Below are positions 9,831 through 17,975 of a stretch of 22,922 nt of DNA, piece by piece (the first letter of the stretch is position 1; each line of letters begins with the position of its first letter). Source of the DNA: Opitutaceae bacterium. Its GTDB lineage: Bacteria; Verrucomicrobiota; Verrucomicrobiia; Opitutales; Opitutaceae. The translations under genes were made by a program, and so were the position numbers. The notes under the pieces are model-generated. The model was not told where the DNA came from. It did no database searches and worked only from the letters and a program-made list of their open reading frames with translations. The stretch covers positions 1 to 22,922 of the forward strand of contig JAIRTK010000252.1 of NCBI GenBank assembly GCA_031254955.1, read 5' to 3'.

Positions 9831-10868
9831 ATGAGATTATTTCAGGCCGCCCCGATCCTTCTCGCGAGTCTCGCCGCCTCGCTGGCCTCCGCCGCGCCCG
9901 CCGCGAACCCGCCGCCGGCGCTGGCCCCGGTCTGGGAGGCGCGACTGTCGGGTTTTGACGAAGGCGCCTATGCGGCCAAAGTGGAACTGCTGATTTCCAA
10001 GTTCGAGGAACAGACGGGCCGCAAACTCATCCCCGGCGCGAAGAAAAAAGTCGGCCTGAAAATCTACACCGATTCCGGCCCCGGCATGGCGACCCCGGTG
10101 CCGCTCGTGAAAGCCGTCATCGGCGCGATGGAACGGCGCGGCTTCGCCCCGAAGGACATTTTTCTCGTCGGCCTGAACCAACTCCGCCTGCGCATGACCG
10201 GCTACCTCCCCTCGCTGGTGGCCGGCGAGACCCCGTTCAAAGGCTACCCGGTTTACGTGCTCGAATCGGGCCGGTTTTACGACCCGGTATGGTTCTACGA
10301 CAGCCCGCTGCCATCGCGCTTCGACCCGATTTTTGCGGAAAAAAGCGTGGAAGGCGTGGACCCGGACACGACCCGGGAGCAGGACCGCAAAAGCTTCCTC
10401 GCCACGCCGCTGTTTCTCGACGCGGATTTCTGGATAAACCTGCCCGTGTTCACCGATCACCCGATCCTCGGCATCAACGGCGCGCTCGTCAACGCGACGC
10501 TCTGGAACGCCTCCAACACCGCGCGCTTTTTCCGCAGCCCCGCCAACGCCCCCGCCGCCGTGGCCGAGATGAGCGCCATCCCCGAACTGCGGCAGACCTG
10601 GATGTTTTCGATCACGAGCCTGGAGCACTACCAGTTTATCGGCGGCCCGTATTTCAACTCGCTCTATTCGGTCTCGGAGCCGATGCTCTGGCTCAGTTCC
10701 GATCCCGTGGCGCTGGACGCCCTGATGGAAACGCGGATCAATCGCTGGCGCGAACGCGCGGGTTTCCGGCCGATTTCCGAGGAAATCCAGACCATCAACT
10801 TTGCCGAGACCCTCGGCGTAGGCTCGCAACGCATGCCCGCCGGCCGCATCGTGCGCATGGACGAGTAG
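9831..10868 (+). CDS. Secreted DUF362-like protein
   Basis: 345 aa. The N-terminus has a signal-peptide look (MRLFQAAPILLASLAASLAS, then AAPA; cleavage probably near residue 22-25). The body resembles the DUF362 family: KVGLKIYTDSGPGMATPVPL (lysine/arginine-type metal-independent region), FWINLPVFTDHPILGINGAL (about 201-220), and the C-terminal LSSDPVALDALMETRI. No ferredoxin-type cysteine cluster is present, unlike some cytoplasmic DUF362 proteins. The biochemical role is unknown. It is followed by a CGTTCT array rather than a recognisable terminator. The assignment rests on recalled family motifs and has not been checked by search. Confidence 0.65.
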   Translation: MRLFQAAPILLASLAASLASAAPAANPPPALAPVWEARLSGFDEGAYAAKVELLISKFEEQTGRKLIPGAKKKVGLKIYTDSGPGMATPVPLVKAVIGAMERRGFAPKDIFLVGLNQLRLRMTGYLPSLVAGETPFKGYPVYVLESGRFYDPVWFYDSPLPSRFDPIFAEKSVEGVDPDTTREQDRKSFLATPLFLDADFWINLPVFTDHPILGINGALVNATLWNASNTARFFRSPANAPAAVAEMSAIPELRQTWMFSITSLEHYQFIGGPYFNSLYSVSEPMLWLSSDPVALDALMETRINRWRERAGFRPISEEIQTINFAETLGVGSQRMPAGRIVRMDE

Positions 10869-10880
10869 CCCCCAAAAAAA

Positions 10881-10926
10881 TCGTTCTCGTTCTCGTTCTC
10901 GTTCTCTTACTCGTTCTCGTTCTCTC
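10881..10926. repeat. Interrupted CGTTCT hexanucleotide array
   Basis: Seven CGTTCT units are interrupted once by CTTACT. The 26-bp segment 10899-10924, including the interruption, is identical to 21142-21167 near guaA. It starts 12 bp after the DUF362-like stop, preceded by AAAAAAA. Confidence 0.85.
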
Positions 10927-10978
10927 CGCTTTCAACTGAGGTTACGCCGACCCACGCAATGCAGGCGCGACAGCGCCG

Positions 10979-11131
10979 GGTAGGGAGGCCTCTCCGAGGC
11001 CTCCGCCGGACGGGACAAGAAGTCTGGAATCTCATGAATAAATCGAAGCGCAGTTGCGGCAGTTGCTGCAGTTGCGGCGGTGGCGACAGTTGCGACAGTT
11101 GCGGCGGCCTCGCCGAGTCCGCCAGCCTACC
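10979..11131. repeat. Paired-hairpin GGTAGGG element, copy 4 with internal expansion
   Basis: The left arm GGTAGGGAGGCCTCTCCGAG (10979-10998) is nearly the same as copy 2, and the centre shares CCGGACG, TCTGGAATCTCATG and CGAAGCGCAGTTGCGG with it. The right arm ends CGCCAGCCTACC at 11131. Between centre and right arm, a CAGTTGCGG-like 9-bp unit is repeated about five times (11050-11105), making this copy about 47 bp longer than copy 2. The end lies 99 bp before the hom start. Confidence 0.8.
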
Positions 11132-11230
11132 TTGGTCTGGTCGCATAGAGCCGTTCAAAAGCTCTCCTCCGCGCGACCGCAGTAAAAAAGATTGTTGCCC
11201 GCGCGGTTTTGCCGTCAATCTCGCCCGCTT

Positions 11231-12541
11231 ATGCAGCAAATAAACATCGGCATGATTGGCGGCGGCACCGTGGGCAGCGGCGTGTATCACGCGCTCCAGC
11301 ACAAAGGAGCACTCATGGCGGCGCGCATCGGCGTAAAACTCAAAATCACCAAAGTCGCAGTCAAGGCCATCGACGAACCGCGCCCCTACAAAATCCCCGC
11401 CTCCGTGCTCACGACCGACTGGACGGACGTCGTGAACGACCCCAAGGTGCAACTCGTCATCGAGCTGATGGGCGGCACCGGACTCGCCAAAAAAGTCGTC
11501 CTCGACGCCCTCGCGCTCGGCAAACCCGTCATCACCGCCAACAAGGCGCTCATCTCGGAATGCGGCCCCGAACTCTTCGCCGCCGCCGGGAAACACAACA
11601 CCAACCTCTACTACGAAGCCAGCGTCGCCGGCGGCATCCCCATCATCAAAAGCCTGCGCGAGGCGCTCGTGGGCAACCGGTTCACGCGCATCTACGGCAT
11701 CGTGAACGGCACCTGCAATTACATCCTCACGCGCATGAAAAACGAGCGGGCCGAGTTCGAGGCCATCCTCAAGGACGCGCAACAGCACGGCTACGCCGAG
11801 GCCGAGCCGTCGCTCGATGTCGATGGCCTCGACGCGATGCACAAAACCCACATCCTCGCCTCGCTCGCGCACGGCTTCTGGGTGGACAAGAAAAAAATCC
11901 TCGTCGAAGGCATCCGCTCGATCTCCCAGACCGACATCCAGTTCGCCGAAAAACTCGGCTACACGATAAAACTCCTCGGCATCGTGAAGGAAACCGGCCC
12001 GGAAAAAGCCCCGAAAGTGCGGATATCCGTTTACCCCGCGCTCCTCCCGCGACACCACGTGCTCGCCAACGTCAACGACGTGTTCAACGCCGTCTTCGTG
12101 CGCGGCGACGTGGTGGGCGACACGCTTTTCTACGGACGCGGCGCGGGCAAGGACGCCACCGCGAGCGCCGTGCTCAGCGACATCGCCGACGCCGCGCAGG
12201 ACATCGTGAACCGCACGCCACGGCGCGTGCCCGCGTTTGTGCACCACGGCGCCCGGGCGACGGTGCTGCCCTCGGACGAAGGCATCTCGCAATACTACAT
12301 CCGCGCGGGCGTGCTGGACAAACCCGGCGTGCTGGCGCGCGTGGCGGCGATTTTCCGCGACAACAAAATCAGCATCGCCTCCGTGGTGCAGCCCGAAAGC
12401 CAGGCCGCGAACAACGTGCCGCTCATCATCACCACGCACGAGGCGAAAGAATCCGCCCTGCAAAAAGCCCTGCGCGAAATCGCCCGCCTGCCCGAGGTGA
12501 AAACCAAGCCGGTGGTGCTGCGCGTGGAGAACTTCGAATAA
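11231..12541 (+). CDS. hom: Homoserine dehydrogenase with C-terminal ACT domain
   Basis: 436-aa enzyme reducing aspartate semialdehyde to homoserine with NAD(P)H, the branch step to threonine and methionine. The Rossmann motif GGGTVG is at residues 10-15. Signature segments follow: VITANKALIS, EASVAGGIPIIKSLREAL, IVNGTCNYILTRM, and GAGKDATASAVLSDI near residue 310. The ACT domain (about 355-430, beginning YIRAGVLDKPGVLARVAAIF) implies feedback control, usually by threonine. The start at 11231 is chosen because MQQINIGMIGGG is the natural N-terminus; upstream codons lie in intergenic sequence. Neither thrB nor thrC follows. Confidence 0.96.
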   Translation: MQQINIGMIGGGTVGSGVYHALQHKGALMAARIGVKLKITKVAVKAIDEPRPYKIPASVLTTDWTDVVNDPKVQLVIELMGGTGLAKKVVLDALALGKPVITANKALISECGPELFAAAGKHNTNLYYEASVAGGIPIIKSLREALVGNRFTRIYGIVNGTCNYILTRMKNERAEFEAILKDAQQHGYAEAEPSLDVDGLDAMHKTHILASLAHGFWVDKKKILVEGIRSISQTDIQFAEKLGYTIKLLGIVKETGPEKAPKVRISVYPALLPRHHVLANVNDVFNAVFVRGDVVGDTLFYGRGAGKDATASAVLSDIADAAQDIVNRTPRRVPAFVHHGARATVLPSDEGISQYYIRAGVLDKPGVLARVAAIFRDNKISIASVVQPESQAANNVPLIITTHEAKESALQKALREIARLPEVKTKPVVLRVENFE

Positions 12542-13147
12542 ACACACCAAAAACCGGCAAGTCGCCCCCCCCCATAAAATAAGCCGCAAACCCGCCCAAA
12601 CAGCCCAAACCCATTCCGTCTTGCGCCCCTTGCGCCTCTCTATGGTCATTAAAACCGAATCATTATTTTGAACAAAAGGAAACGAAAGGCGCTTTTGAAA
12701 AACTCCATTTCCCGGACAAACGAACCCGCCGCGAAAGAACGCCAAAGAACGCGAATGTTTTTATCATGACAATGACCAGAATAAAGAAAACTGTTGCCCG
12801 CCCCCTATTGTTCGCGTCCATTCGTGCCCATTCACGGCTAAGAAGGTCTTTTCAAACGCCCCAAAAATCATAAACGCCGGCTTCGCCCCCTTGGCTCCCT
12901 CCTGTTCAATACGACTGCCTGACAAAATAACCCACGCAAAGACGCAAAAAAGCCAATGAAGTCTATTATGACACAGAGGACACAGAACTCCGAAACGGGG
13001 AACACGGAAAGAAAACCCCTTTTCAGGCGGGGTCTCCGTGACCTATGCGAGTCGCGCCCTGTGTCCTCTGCATCAAAACAGACCACTCCCGATTTTTTTT
13101 GATAGATGCCCTTAAAACCCATGCCTTCCAACCATCCCGTCCAACCC
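12542..13147. other. Intergenic region with degenerate inverted repeats
   Basis: No gene is seen. Notable contents are a C9 run near 12567, weakly complementary CGCGAAAGAACGCC and GTTCGCGTCCATTCGTGCCC stretches (about 12731-12838), an 8-bp TGGTCATT/AATGACCA pair (about 12643 and 12770), and the ACACAGAGGACACAG palindrome at 12974-13070. Confidence 0.5.
12974..13070. repeat. Inverted repeat of the CAGAGGACACAG type
   Basis: CAGAGGACACAG (12974-12985) and CTGTGTCCTCTG (13059-13070) are exact 12-bp reverse complements. A small ACCCC/GGGGT hairpin lies near the middle of the loop. It resembles the GACACGGAG inverted repeat at 3603-3700 and is 97 bp long against 98 bp, suggesting the same repeat class. 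It ends 78 bp before the next gene. Confidence 0.7.
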
Positions 13148-14056
13148 ATGAAAAACCATCCGCTCAAACTGCTCCTCGCGACCCTGCTTCTCGGGGTCCT
13201 TATCATCCCCGCCCAGGCCGCCAAGGCCGGCGCCCAGGCGCCGGGGACAAAAAACATCGGCCTGCAAATGTATTCCCTGCGCGGGGACATCGGCAAAAAC
13301 GCCGCGAATATAGACACCATCATCGCCGCCATCGGCAAGATGGGCTACAAATACGTGGAAACCGCCAGTTACGCCGACGGCAAAATCTACGGGATGGCGC
13401 CCGCGGAGTTTAAAGCCAAATTGCAGGCCGCCGGCCTGTTCGCGCTTTCCTGCCACACCAACAGACGCCTCGCCGCGAACCCCGCCGACACCAAGTGGGA
13501 GGAAATCTGGCAATGGTGGGACCAGTGCATCGCCGCCCACAAAGCCGCCGGCATGAAATACATCATCGCGCCCTCCATGCCGAGGCGGCCCTCGCCGGCG
13601 GAGCTCCAGAGCTACTGTGATTATTACAATAAAATCGGTGAAAAGTGCAACGCCGCCGGCCTGCGATTCGGCTATCACAACCACGCCTTCGAGTTTGAGC
13701 ACAAGCTCCCGGACGGCGTGACCATGTATGAATACATGCTCCAGCACACCGACCCGGACAAGGTCTTCTTCGAGATGGATGTCTACTGGACGGTCATGGG
13801 GCGTCATTCGCCGGTCGATTTGTTTAAAAAATATCCCGGCCGTTTTCTGGTTTTGCACATCAAGGACGACCGCGAGCTGGGCGAGAGCGGCATGGTCGGC
13901 TTCGACGCCATTTTCAAAAACCTCGCCGCCGCCGGGACCCAATACCTGATTGTCGAGGTGGAAAAATACAACCTGCCGCCCCTCGACTCCGTCCGGGTGA
14001 GCCTGGACTACCTGAACGCATCACCATTCGTCAAAGCAGACTATTCGACATTATAA
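13148..14056 (+). CDS. Secreted sugar phosphate isomerase/epimerase-like TIM-barrel protein
   Basis: 302 aa with a clear signal peptide (MKNHPLKLLLATLLLGVLII, then PAQAAKA; cleavage near residue 24). The mature part is a xylose-isomerase-like TIM barrel: IGLQMYSLRG (37-46), E71 in YVETASYADG, GYHNHAFEF (175-183), the metal-ligand candidates D211 (FFEMDVYW) and H237 (FLVLHIKDD), and E270 (YLIVEVEKY). Secreted relatives are abundant in verrucomicrobia and planctomycetes; substrates are usually unknown. I choose the ATG at 13148 because it gives a standard signal peptide; in-frame ATGs at 13106 and 13121 would add up to 14 residues. It has no operon partner. Confidence 0.85.
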   Translation: MKNHPLKLLLATLLLGVLIIPAQAAKAGAQAPGTKNIGLQMYSLRGDIGKNAANIDTIIAAIGKMGYKYVETASYADGKIYGMAPAEFKAKLQAAGLFALSCHTNRRLAANPADTKWEEIWQWWDQCIAAHKAAGMKYIIAPSMPRRPSPAELQSYCDYYNKIGEKCNAAGLRFGYHNHAFEFEHKLPDGVTMYEYMLQHTDPDKVFFEMDVYWTVMGRHSPVDLFKKYPGRFLVLHIKDDRELGESGMVGFDAIFKNLAAAGTQYLIVEVEKYNLPPLDSVRVSLDYLNASPFVKADYSTL

Positions 14057-14487
14057 ATACCCTCGCTGCTTCCGCCAGCCCCCCGCGACGCGGGTACCGC
14101 TTGCTGTTTCCCTCCAACGGCACCCGCATCGCAAGCGCCGCTTTCCGCTCCATCCATTTTTAACACTTCAAAACAGCGAGTGAGCCGCATCAGTTCTGCT
14201 TTATTAGCCTGACTTTATCTGTTCGAGAGCGAATTTCGTTTTTTTGGGGGTGATGAAAAGATAATACTATTTCCCAGTGAAAATTACACCTTAGAAGCAG
14301 AGCGATGTAGGGGCTTCGCTTGCGAAGCCCGTTGCTGGAGCACGGCCTTTACTGGAGCACGGTTATCAAGCCGAGCGTCGCAAGCGACGCCCCTGCAAAA
14401 GAGTGATGTTCATTGGGAATGGGTATAAGAACCTGATACCCAGAGAGCGGATTTTCCCAAGGCCGTGTAGGCTCGATTCAGCCCCCA
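14057..14487. other. Intergenic region with MITE-like element
   Basis: No gene is seen. After about 200 bp of unremarkable, less GC-rich sequence it holds the element at 14262-14428 and then the left end of the IS remnant. Confidence 0.55.
14262..14428. mobile_element. MITE-like element, copy 2
   Basis: 167 bp bounded by TAATACTATTTCCCAGTGAA (14262-14281) and TTCATTGGGAATGGGTATAA (14409-14428), which are about three-quarters complementary. The right end shares TTCATTGGGAA, then GGGTAT, with the right end of the element at 3747-3914. Inside are two hairpins: GTAGGGGCTTCGCTTGCGAA (about 14306-14325, followed by GCCC) and CGTCGCAAGCGACGCCCCTG (about 14378), again a paired-hairpin module with GTAGGGG/CCCCTGC ends. 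There is no coding capacity. Confidence 0.6.
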
Positions 14488-15316
14488 GAGCGTGTCGTCA
14501 TGAAATTTTAGACCAGAGGTAAAGGCAACAGATTTGGACGGCGGCAAGGAAACTGGAGGCGTTTTTTACAGAACGCGTGGCGATCCCCCGCCTGCCCTTC
14601 AGTTTCAGGATGGCGTTCTCCACCAGATGCCGCAGCCGATACAAATAACGGTCATAGTTTCTTGGTGCCACCCGATGCTTGCGCGGCAGGATGACTACTG
14701 TCATGCCACGGTGACGGGCGTTCTCTACAATCTCGTTGGTATCGTAGCCTTTGTCAGCTACAAGATTTTCTGCGGCAATGCCTTAAGTCAGTCCGTCAGC
14801 TTGAGTGCAATCAGCGACGGAATCCGCCGTAACAAGAACTCGGAGCGGCATACCCTGAGCATCCACGGCCACGTGTACTTTCGTGTTAAGCCCTCTTTTG
14901 TGCGTCCGTCCTCCTGCGTGCTGCCCTTGGCCCCTGTGCCGTGCGCATGGGTTTTGACGTGGGTCGCATCAATGAACAACCACTCGAAGTCGGGGGCGGT
15001 CACGAAGATTTCCAGCAGGCACTCCCACAGGCTCTTGTCCCGCCAGCGGCAGAAGCGTCGCTGGGTGTTTTTCCAGCCGCCGTAATCGGGCGGCAGGTCG
15101 CGCCAAGAGGCCGGTGCGCAACTACCAGAATACCCCGTTGATGAACTTGCGGTTGTCCTTGGCCACCCCGCCTCACTTTCCTCGCCTTCCGGGCAGATGG
15201 GCGTCAGCTCCATGAATGATCGTCCAGGTCGTGTCGGTGATAGTCTGCTTCCATAATCCTTCCCTTCTAACTTCGCTTGGTTTGCTTCGTCAAGCTAATC
15301 TTATGACGACATTCTT
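14488..15316 (-). mobile_element. Decayed IS5-family (IS427-like) insertion sequence
   Basis: About 830 bp, the size expected for this group. The ends share an inverted TGTCGTCAT: TGTCGTCATGA at 14493-14503 and TTATGACGACA at 15301-15311. Exact termini and target duplication cannot be fixed because the ends have diverged. The internal transposase is broken. Confidence 0.75.
14498..15254 (-). pseudogene. IS5-family transposase pseudogene
   Basis: DDE transposase recognisable across three segments. The N-terminal part reads KQTITDTTWTIIHGADAHLP, then GGVAKDNRKFINGVFW. The middle, in a shifted frame, reads WRDLPPDYGGWKNTQRRFCR, then EWLFIDATHVKTHAHGTGAK with the first catalytic Asp. The rest, back in the first frame, reads NTKVHVAVDAQGMPLRVLVT, AAENLVADKGYDTNEIVENA with the second Asp, then RLRHLVENAILKLKGRRGIA with the Glu. 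Damage: in-frame stops at 15173-15175 (TGA), 15122-15124 (TAG) and 14783-14785 (TAA), two compensating frameshifts (about 15110-15122 and 14885-14900), and no start codon in frame. It cannot make an active enzyme. Confidence 0.9.
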
Positions 15317-15474
15317 TAGAGCCTTTCCCGTTTATTCTGTCGCATGGGCGTTGGCAGGATTTCGCAGGCCTTTTTAGGAGGCGTCTGCGGTATTCAGCGA
15401 GCAAGGGAAAAGTTGGGATATTTCAGGAGAGTGTTGAAGCAGTTCGATGAGTTTTAACATGATCGTGCGTGATC

Positions 15475-15585
15475 ATGCTTTTCGAGCGCGGACGGATAAT
15501 ATTCGGCGCCGACCTCGCCGGGCAAAGCCGCGAGTGCCGTGAAACCTACGCGCGCATGGGCGACCGTTTGGGCGAGGCGGTGTGA
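15475..15585 (+). pseudogene. Possible C-terminal gene remnant
   Basis: A 36-codon frame, MLFERGRIIFGADLAGQSRE, then CRETYARMGDRLGEAV, ends in TGA at 15583-15585. Its amino-acid balance looks like real protein, not a shadow, but the frame is closed just upstream (TGA at 15460-15462). It could be the tail of a gene truncated during the insertions nearby, or a small gene. I do not recognise the family. A CATGATC/GATCATG hairpin (15458-15477) overlaps its start. Confidence 0.3.
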
Positions 15586-15599
15586 GCGCCACCAGCGCG

Positions 15600-16220
15600 T
15601 TATTTGACAGGTTCGCTTGGCGCTGGAGGTGGCGCCTGTTTTGTGGCGGATGTTTTTTCCCCAGCATCCCCAGCCTTGGCCATTTCTTTGGCCAGACGAT
15701 GCTGTTCCATCATTTCGCGCCATTTTTTCAAATTGCGAATCACTTTGTCGCGCGGAAACTGCGTGGCGATTGCCTGGAACACCCAGTCGCTGCCCGGCTC
15801 GAAAAGACCGCCACCCACGACTTTTCCATTTTCAAGCACGCGAATTAGCGAACATTCAAAACAAAAGTCCACATCCACAACCCGCGCTTCCGAGACAAAA
15901 CGCACGCGGGCATTGTAAGTTGGAATGCATGAAACAATCACGTCCCAAGTGTAACTTTGTTTGTCCAGCAGTTTCCAAACAATCAATGTCCTGATTTCCT
16001 CCGGGATCGTTTTGTATTTTCCCTCGACAAACGTGCGCTTGCGCAAGTCTTTGCCGCGCGACGGATCAATCACGCGCAATATACATGCGTCCGCCTTGGT
16101 TGACTGGTTCACCACGGCGCGCCATCCGCTGTTGGCAAAAGTTTCGTCTGATTCCTGATTTTGCCCGGCCTGCAATGAAAGAGCGCAGGCAAAGATCATA
16201 ACCCACAGAGACTGTTTCAT
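15600..16220 (-). CDS. Secreted protein of unknown function
   Basis: 206 aa. The N-terminus MKQSLWVMIFACALSLQAGQ looks like a short signal peptide; C12 could be a lipid attachment site, but the preceding residues (IFA) fit the lipobox poorly. The body has alternating beta-type segments and three further cysteines (ADACILRV, SCIPTY, VDFCFECSL), and a C-terminal Lys/Ala/Pro-rich tail (about 180-206). Base composition is less GC-rich than the housekeeping genes. I recognise no domain. It lies between the dead IS and tRNA-Leu, transcribed away from the tRNA. Confidence 0.7.
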   Translation of the reverse strand: MKQSLWVMIFACALSLQAGQNQESDETFANSGWRAVVNQSTKADACILRVIDPSRGKDLRKRTFVEGKYKTIPEEIRTLIVWKLLDKQSYTWDVIVSCIPTYNARVRFVSEARVVDVDFCFECSLIRVLENGKVVGGGLFEPGSDWVFQAIATQFPRDKVIRNLKKWREMMEQHRLAKEMAKAGDAGEKTSATKQAPPPAPSEPVK

Positions 16221-16352
16221 TGGATGAGATTACAGGATGCGCGGGCGGAAATTCAATATTCGTTATCGCTGGATGCTATATTTTCCGGTTTCCCGCGAAA
16301 GCGTGCTTGCCAACCTAAAACGAACCCCGGCAAGCTTTCGCCATCCTTTCGT

Positions 16353-16436
16353 GCCCGGGTGGTGGAATGGCAGACACGACGGTCTTAGAAGCCGTTGCCG
16401 CAAGGCGTGCAGGTTCAAGTCCTGTCCCGGGCACCA
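16353..16436 (+). tRNA. tRNA-Leu (anticodon UAG)
   Basis: Class II tRNA of 84 nt with encoded CCA. The acceptor stem GCCCGGG (16353-16359) pairs with CCCGGGC before ACCA. The anticodon stem-loop is ACGGT-CTTAGAA-GCCGT, giving anticodon TAG, which reads CUA (and other CUN) leucine codons. A long variable arm (TGCCGCAAGGCGT) and the T-arm GCAGG-TTCAAGT-CCTGT follow. No integrase or repeated tRNA 3' end is seen nearby. Confidence 0.96.
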
Positions 16437-16501
16437 AGCCGAAAAATGGCTTCCCTTCACGCGGCGCCGGCGCATCCTTTTCGCACACCTTAAAAAAGCT
16501 C

Positions 16502-17938
16502 ATGAAGAAAATGTTCCGCCTGTTGCTGGTGTCTGTGTTGCCCCTGTCGGTTTTCGGGCAGACGGGCGTGACTTTCACGGTCGAGGACTTGTCCAGACCC
16601 GCCAAGGGGTTGGGCACGGTTCCGGCCACGGAGATTTACCGGGGCCTTGTCCGGCTGGATGTCGGGCAGGAATACGGCGGCGGCACGACTGACAGGGTTG
16701 ATTACCATTACAATATCGTGGCGCAAAGCAGGACGGATGGCGAATTGGTCTATTTCCGCAATCATCCGTTTTTTAGCGGCATGTATCGGGCATACGCGGA
16801 TCACCGGCCGTTTGTGCTGTCGCCCGACATGATCTGGCTGCTGGTAAGCCAGGGATTCGCCCGGCACGTGGCCGCGAATCCGGAAAAATTGCGCGGCCAT
16901 TTTGTGAATTTCACAGGGAAACTCTCGCTTGTCGTCAACGCGGGCAAGGTGACGCTCGATAATCCCGACAGTCCGTGGGAGGAAATTTTCCCCGAATTCA
17001 CCAGGCAGATCGCCGCGCACACCGGGGATGCCTTGATAAAAACGCTGGCCGCGGATTTCAGCACGACAACTCCGGTCGAACGCGTGGCCGCGGAAATCAC
17101 CATCATGGAGGCGATGAAACCGTATTTTGAATTTATCGTCATGCGTATCATATGCGGCATTCCCGAGATAACGCTCAAGGGAACACCGGAGGACTGGCGG
17201 AAACTGCTGAAGAAAACACGGGCGCTCGCGCGTTACGATTTGGCGTGGTGGACGGGCGAATTGGAGCCGTTGCTGGCAGAGTTCATAAAAGCGTCGCAAG
17301 GAGCTATAAACAGGGATTTCTGGCGGAACATGTTCAAATATCATTCGCAAAAACAATACGGCGCGCCGAACATAATAGACGGCTGGATTGTCAAATTCTT
17401 CCCTTATGACAGGCACGGGAGACGCAATAATCTCAAGGAACTCGCCGGGGGCGACAATTTACCGGATGAAATAGTAAAGGTGGATGTAAACTATGTGGAT
17501 TTGACGACGGGGGCCACGACTCCGCTGGAGCTTTGGGCGGGATTCATCGGCCTTGGGCAGGATGACGGAAATTACGCGCTGACGCCGAAAATCGGCTGGA
17601 TGATTCGCAAGAAAGATGTCTCCCACAGCGCGCTGAGACAAAGAATCGCAGCGGCAATCCAGCCTGACGATGACGACGAAGGCGCGCTGAGCATCAGGGT
17701 GAAAAAAGTGCCGGAGGTTCTGTTTGACATGGGGGAAATTCCCAGCCTGTCGATTATATTCACAGACGAAATTGACATTCCGGACGAGCTGGCGCGCGTG
17801 AAAATCAAGCATCTCTTTTTGCATGGAAAAATAGACGAGAAGGGGAAGGATAGAATAAGAAAACTTTTTCCAGACACAGGCGTCTGGTTCAGTCCGCAGC
17901 CGTCGGCGGAAGACGCCGCAAAAAAGAAGGCTCCGTGA
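16502..17938 (+). CDS. Secreted DUF4419 protein
   Basis: 478 aa. The signal peptide MKKMFRLLLVSVLPLSVFGQ (1-20) fixes the start at 16502 (M4 is also possible); the frame further upstream reads through tRNA-Leu. The mature protein matches the DUF4419 pattern: a YFRNHPFFSGMYRAYADHRP block, then FVLSPDMIWLLVSQGFARHV, an FVNFTGKLSLVV block, and IIDGWIVKFFPYDRHGRRNN (about 334-353). DUF4419 has no established activity. The C-terminal third (KVPEVLFDMGEIPSLSIIFT) resembles no domain I know. It is convergent with the flavoprotein gene, 37 bp apart, and base use is a little less GC-rich than in the core genes. Confidence 0.82.
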   Translation: MKKMFRLLLVSVLPLSVFGQTGVTFTVEDLSRPAKGLGTVPATEIYRGLVRLDVGQEYGGGTTDRVDYHYNIVAQSRTDGELVYFRNHPFFSGMYRAYADHRPFVLSPDMIWLLVSQGFARHVAANPEKLRGHFVNFTGKLSLVVNAGKVTLDNPDSPWEEIFPEFTRQIAAHTGDALIKTLAADFSTTTPVERVAAEITIMEAMKPYFEFIVMRIICGIPEITLKGTPEDWRKLLKKTRALARYDLAWWTGELEPLLAEFIKASQGAINRDFWRNMFKYHSQKQYGAPNIIDGWIVKFFPYDRHGRRNNLKELAGGDNLPDEIVKVDVNYVDLTTGATTPLELWAGFIGLGQDDGNYALTPKIGWMIRKKDVSHSALRQRIAAAIQPDDDDEGALSIRVKKVPEVLFDMGEIPSLSIIFTDEIDIPDELARVKIKHLFLHGKIDEKGKDRIRKLFPDTGVWFSPQPSAEDAAKKKAP

Positions 17939-17975
17939 CACCGCCGCCAAGCGCGGGGTCTGGCGTTCGCGCGGG

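Larger units (their letters stand above)
10869..11230. other. Repeat-filled gap upstream of hom
   Basis: No gene is seen. It contains the CGTTCT array (10881-10926) and a paired-hairpin element (10979-11131). About 100 bp remain in front of the hom start codon for a promoter; I recognise no riboswitch or attenuator there. Confidence 0.55.

Noticed and set aside
10878..10926. CGTTCT array as a CRISPR
   Set aside because: There are no unique spacers; units are contiguous hexamers with one interruption.
11050..11105. CAGTTGCGG units as a regulatory operator array
   Set aside because: They are nested in a paired-hairpin element and explained by local expansion; no matching regulator is nearby.
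11132..11230. Riboswitch or attenuator upstream of hom
   Set aside because: I found no leader peptide with threonine/isoleucine runs and no known aptamer core.
10907..12745. 612-codon minus-strand frame opposite hom
   Set aside because: Antisense to a complete homoserine dehydrogenase and continuing into intergenic DNA; rich in His/Arg/Gly/Val as expected for an antisense shadow.
14498..15213. Two separate functional transposase genes
   Set aside because: The two open frames are pieces of one transposase joined by frameshifts and stops, with DDE residues spread over both.
16367..16501. N-terminal extension of the DUF4419 protein
   Set aside because: It would be translated from the tRNA-Leu gene; the ATG at 16502 gives a normal signal peptide.
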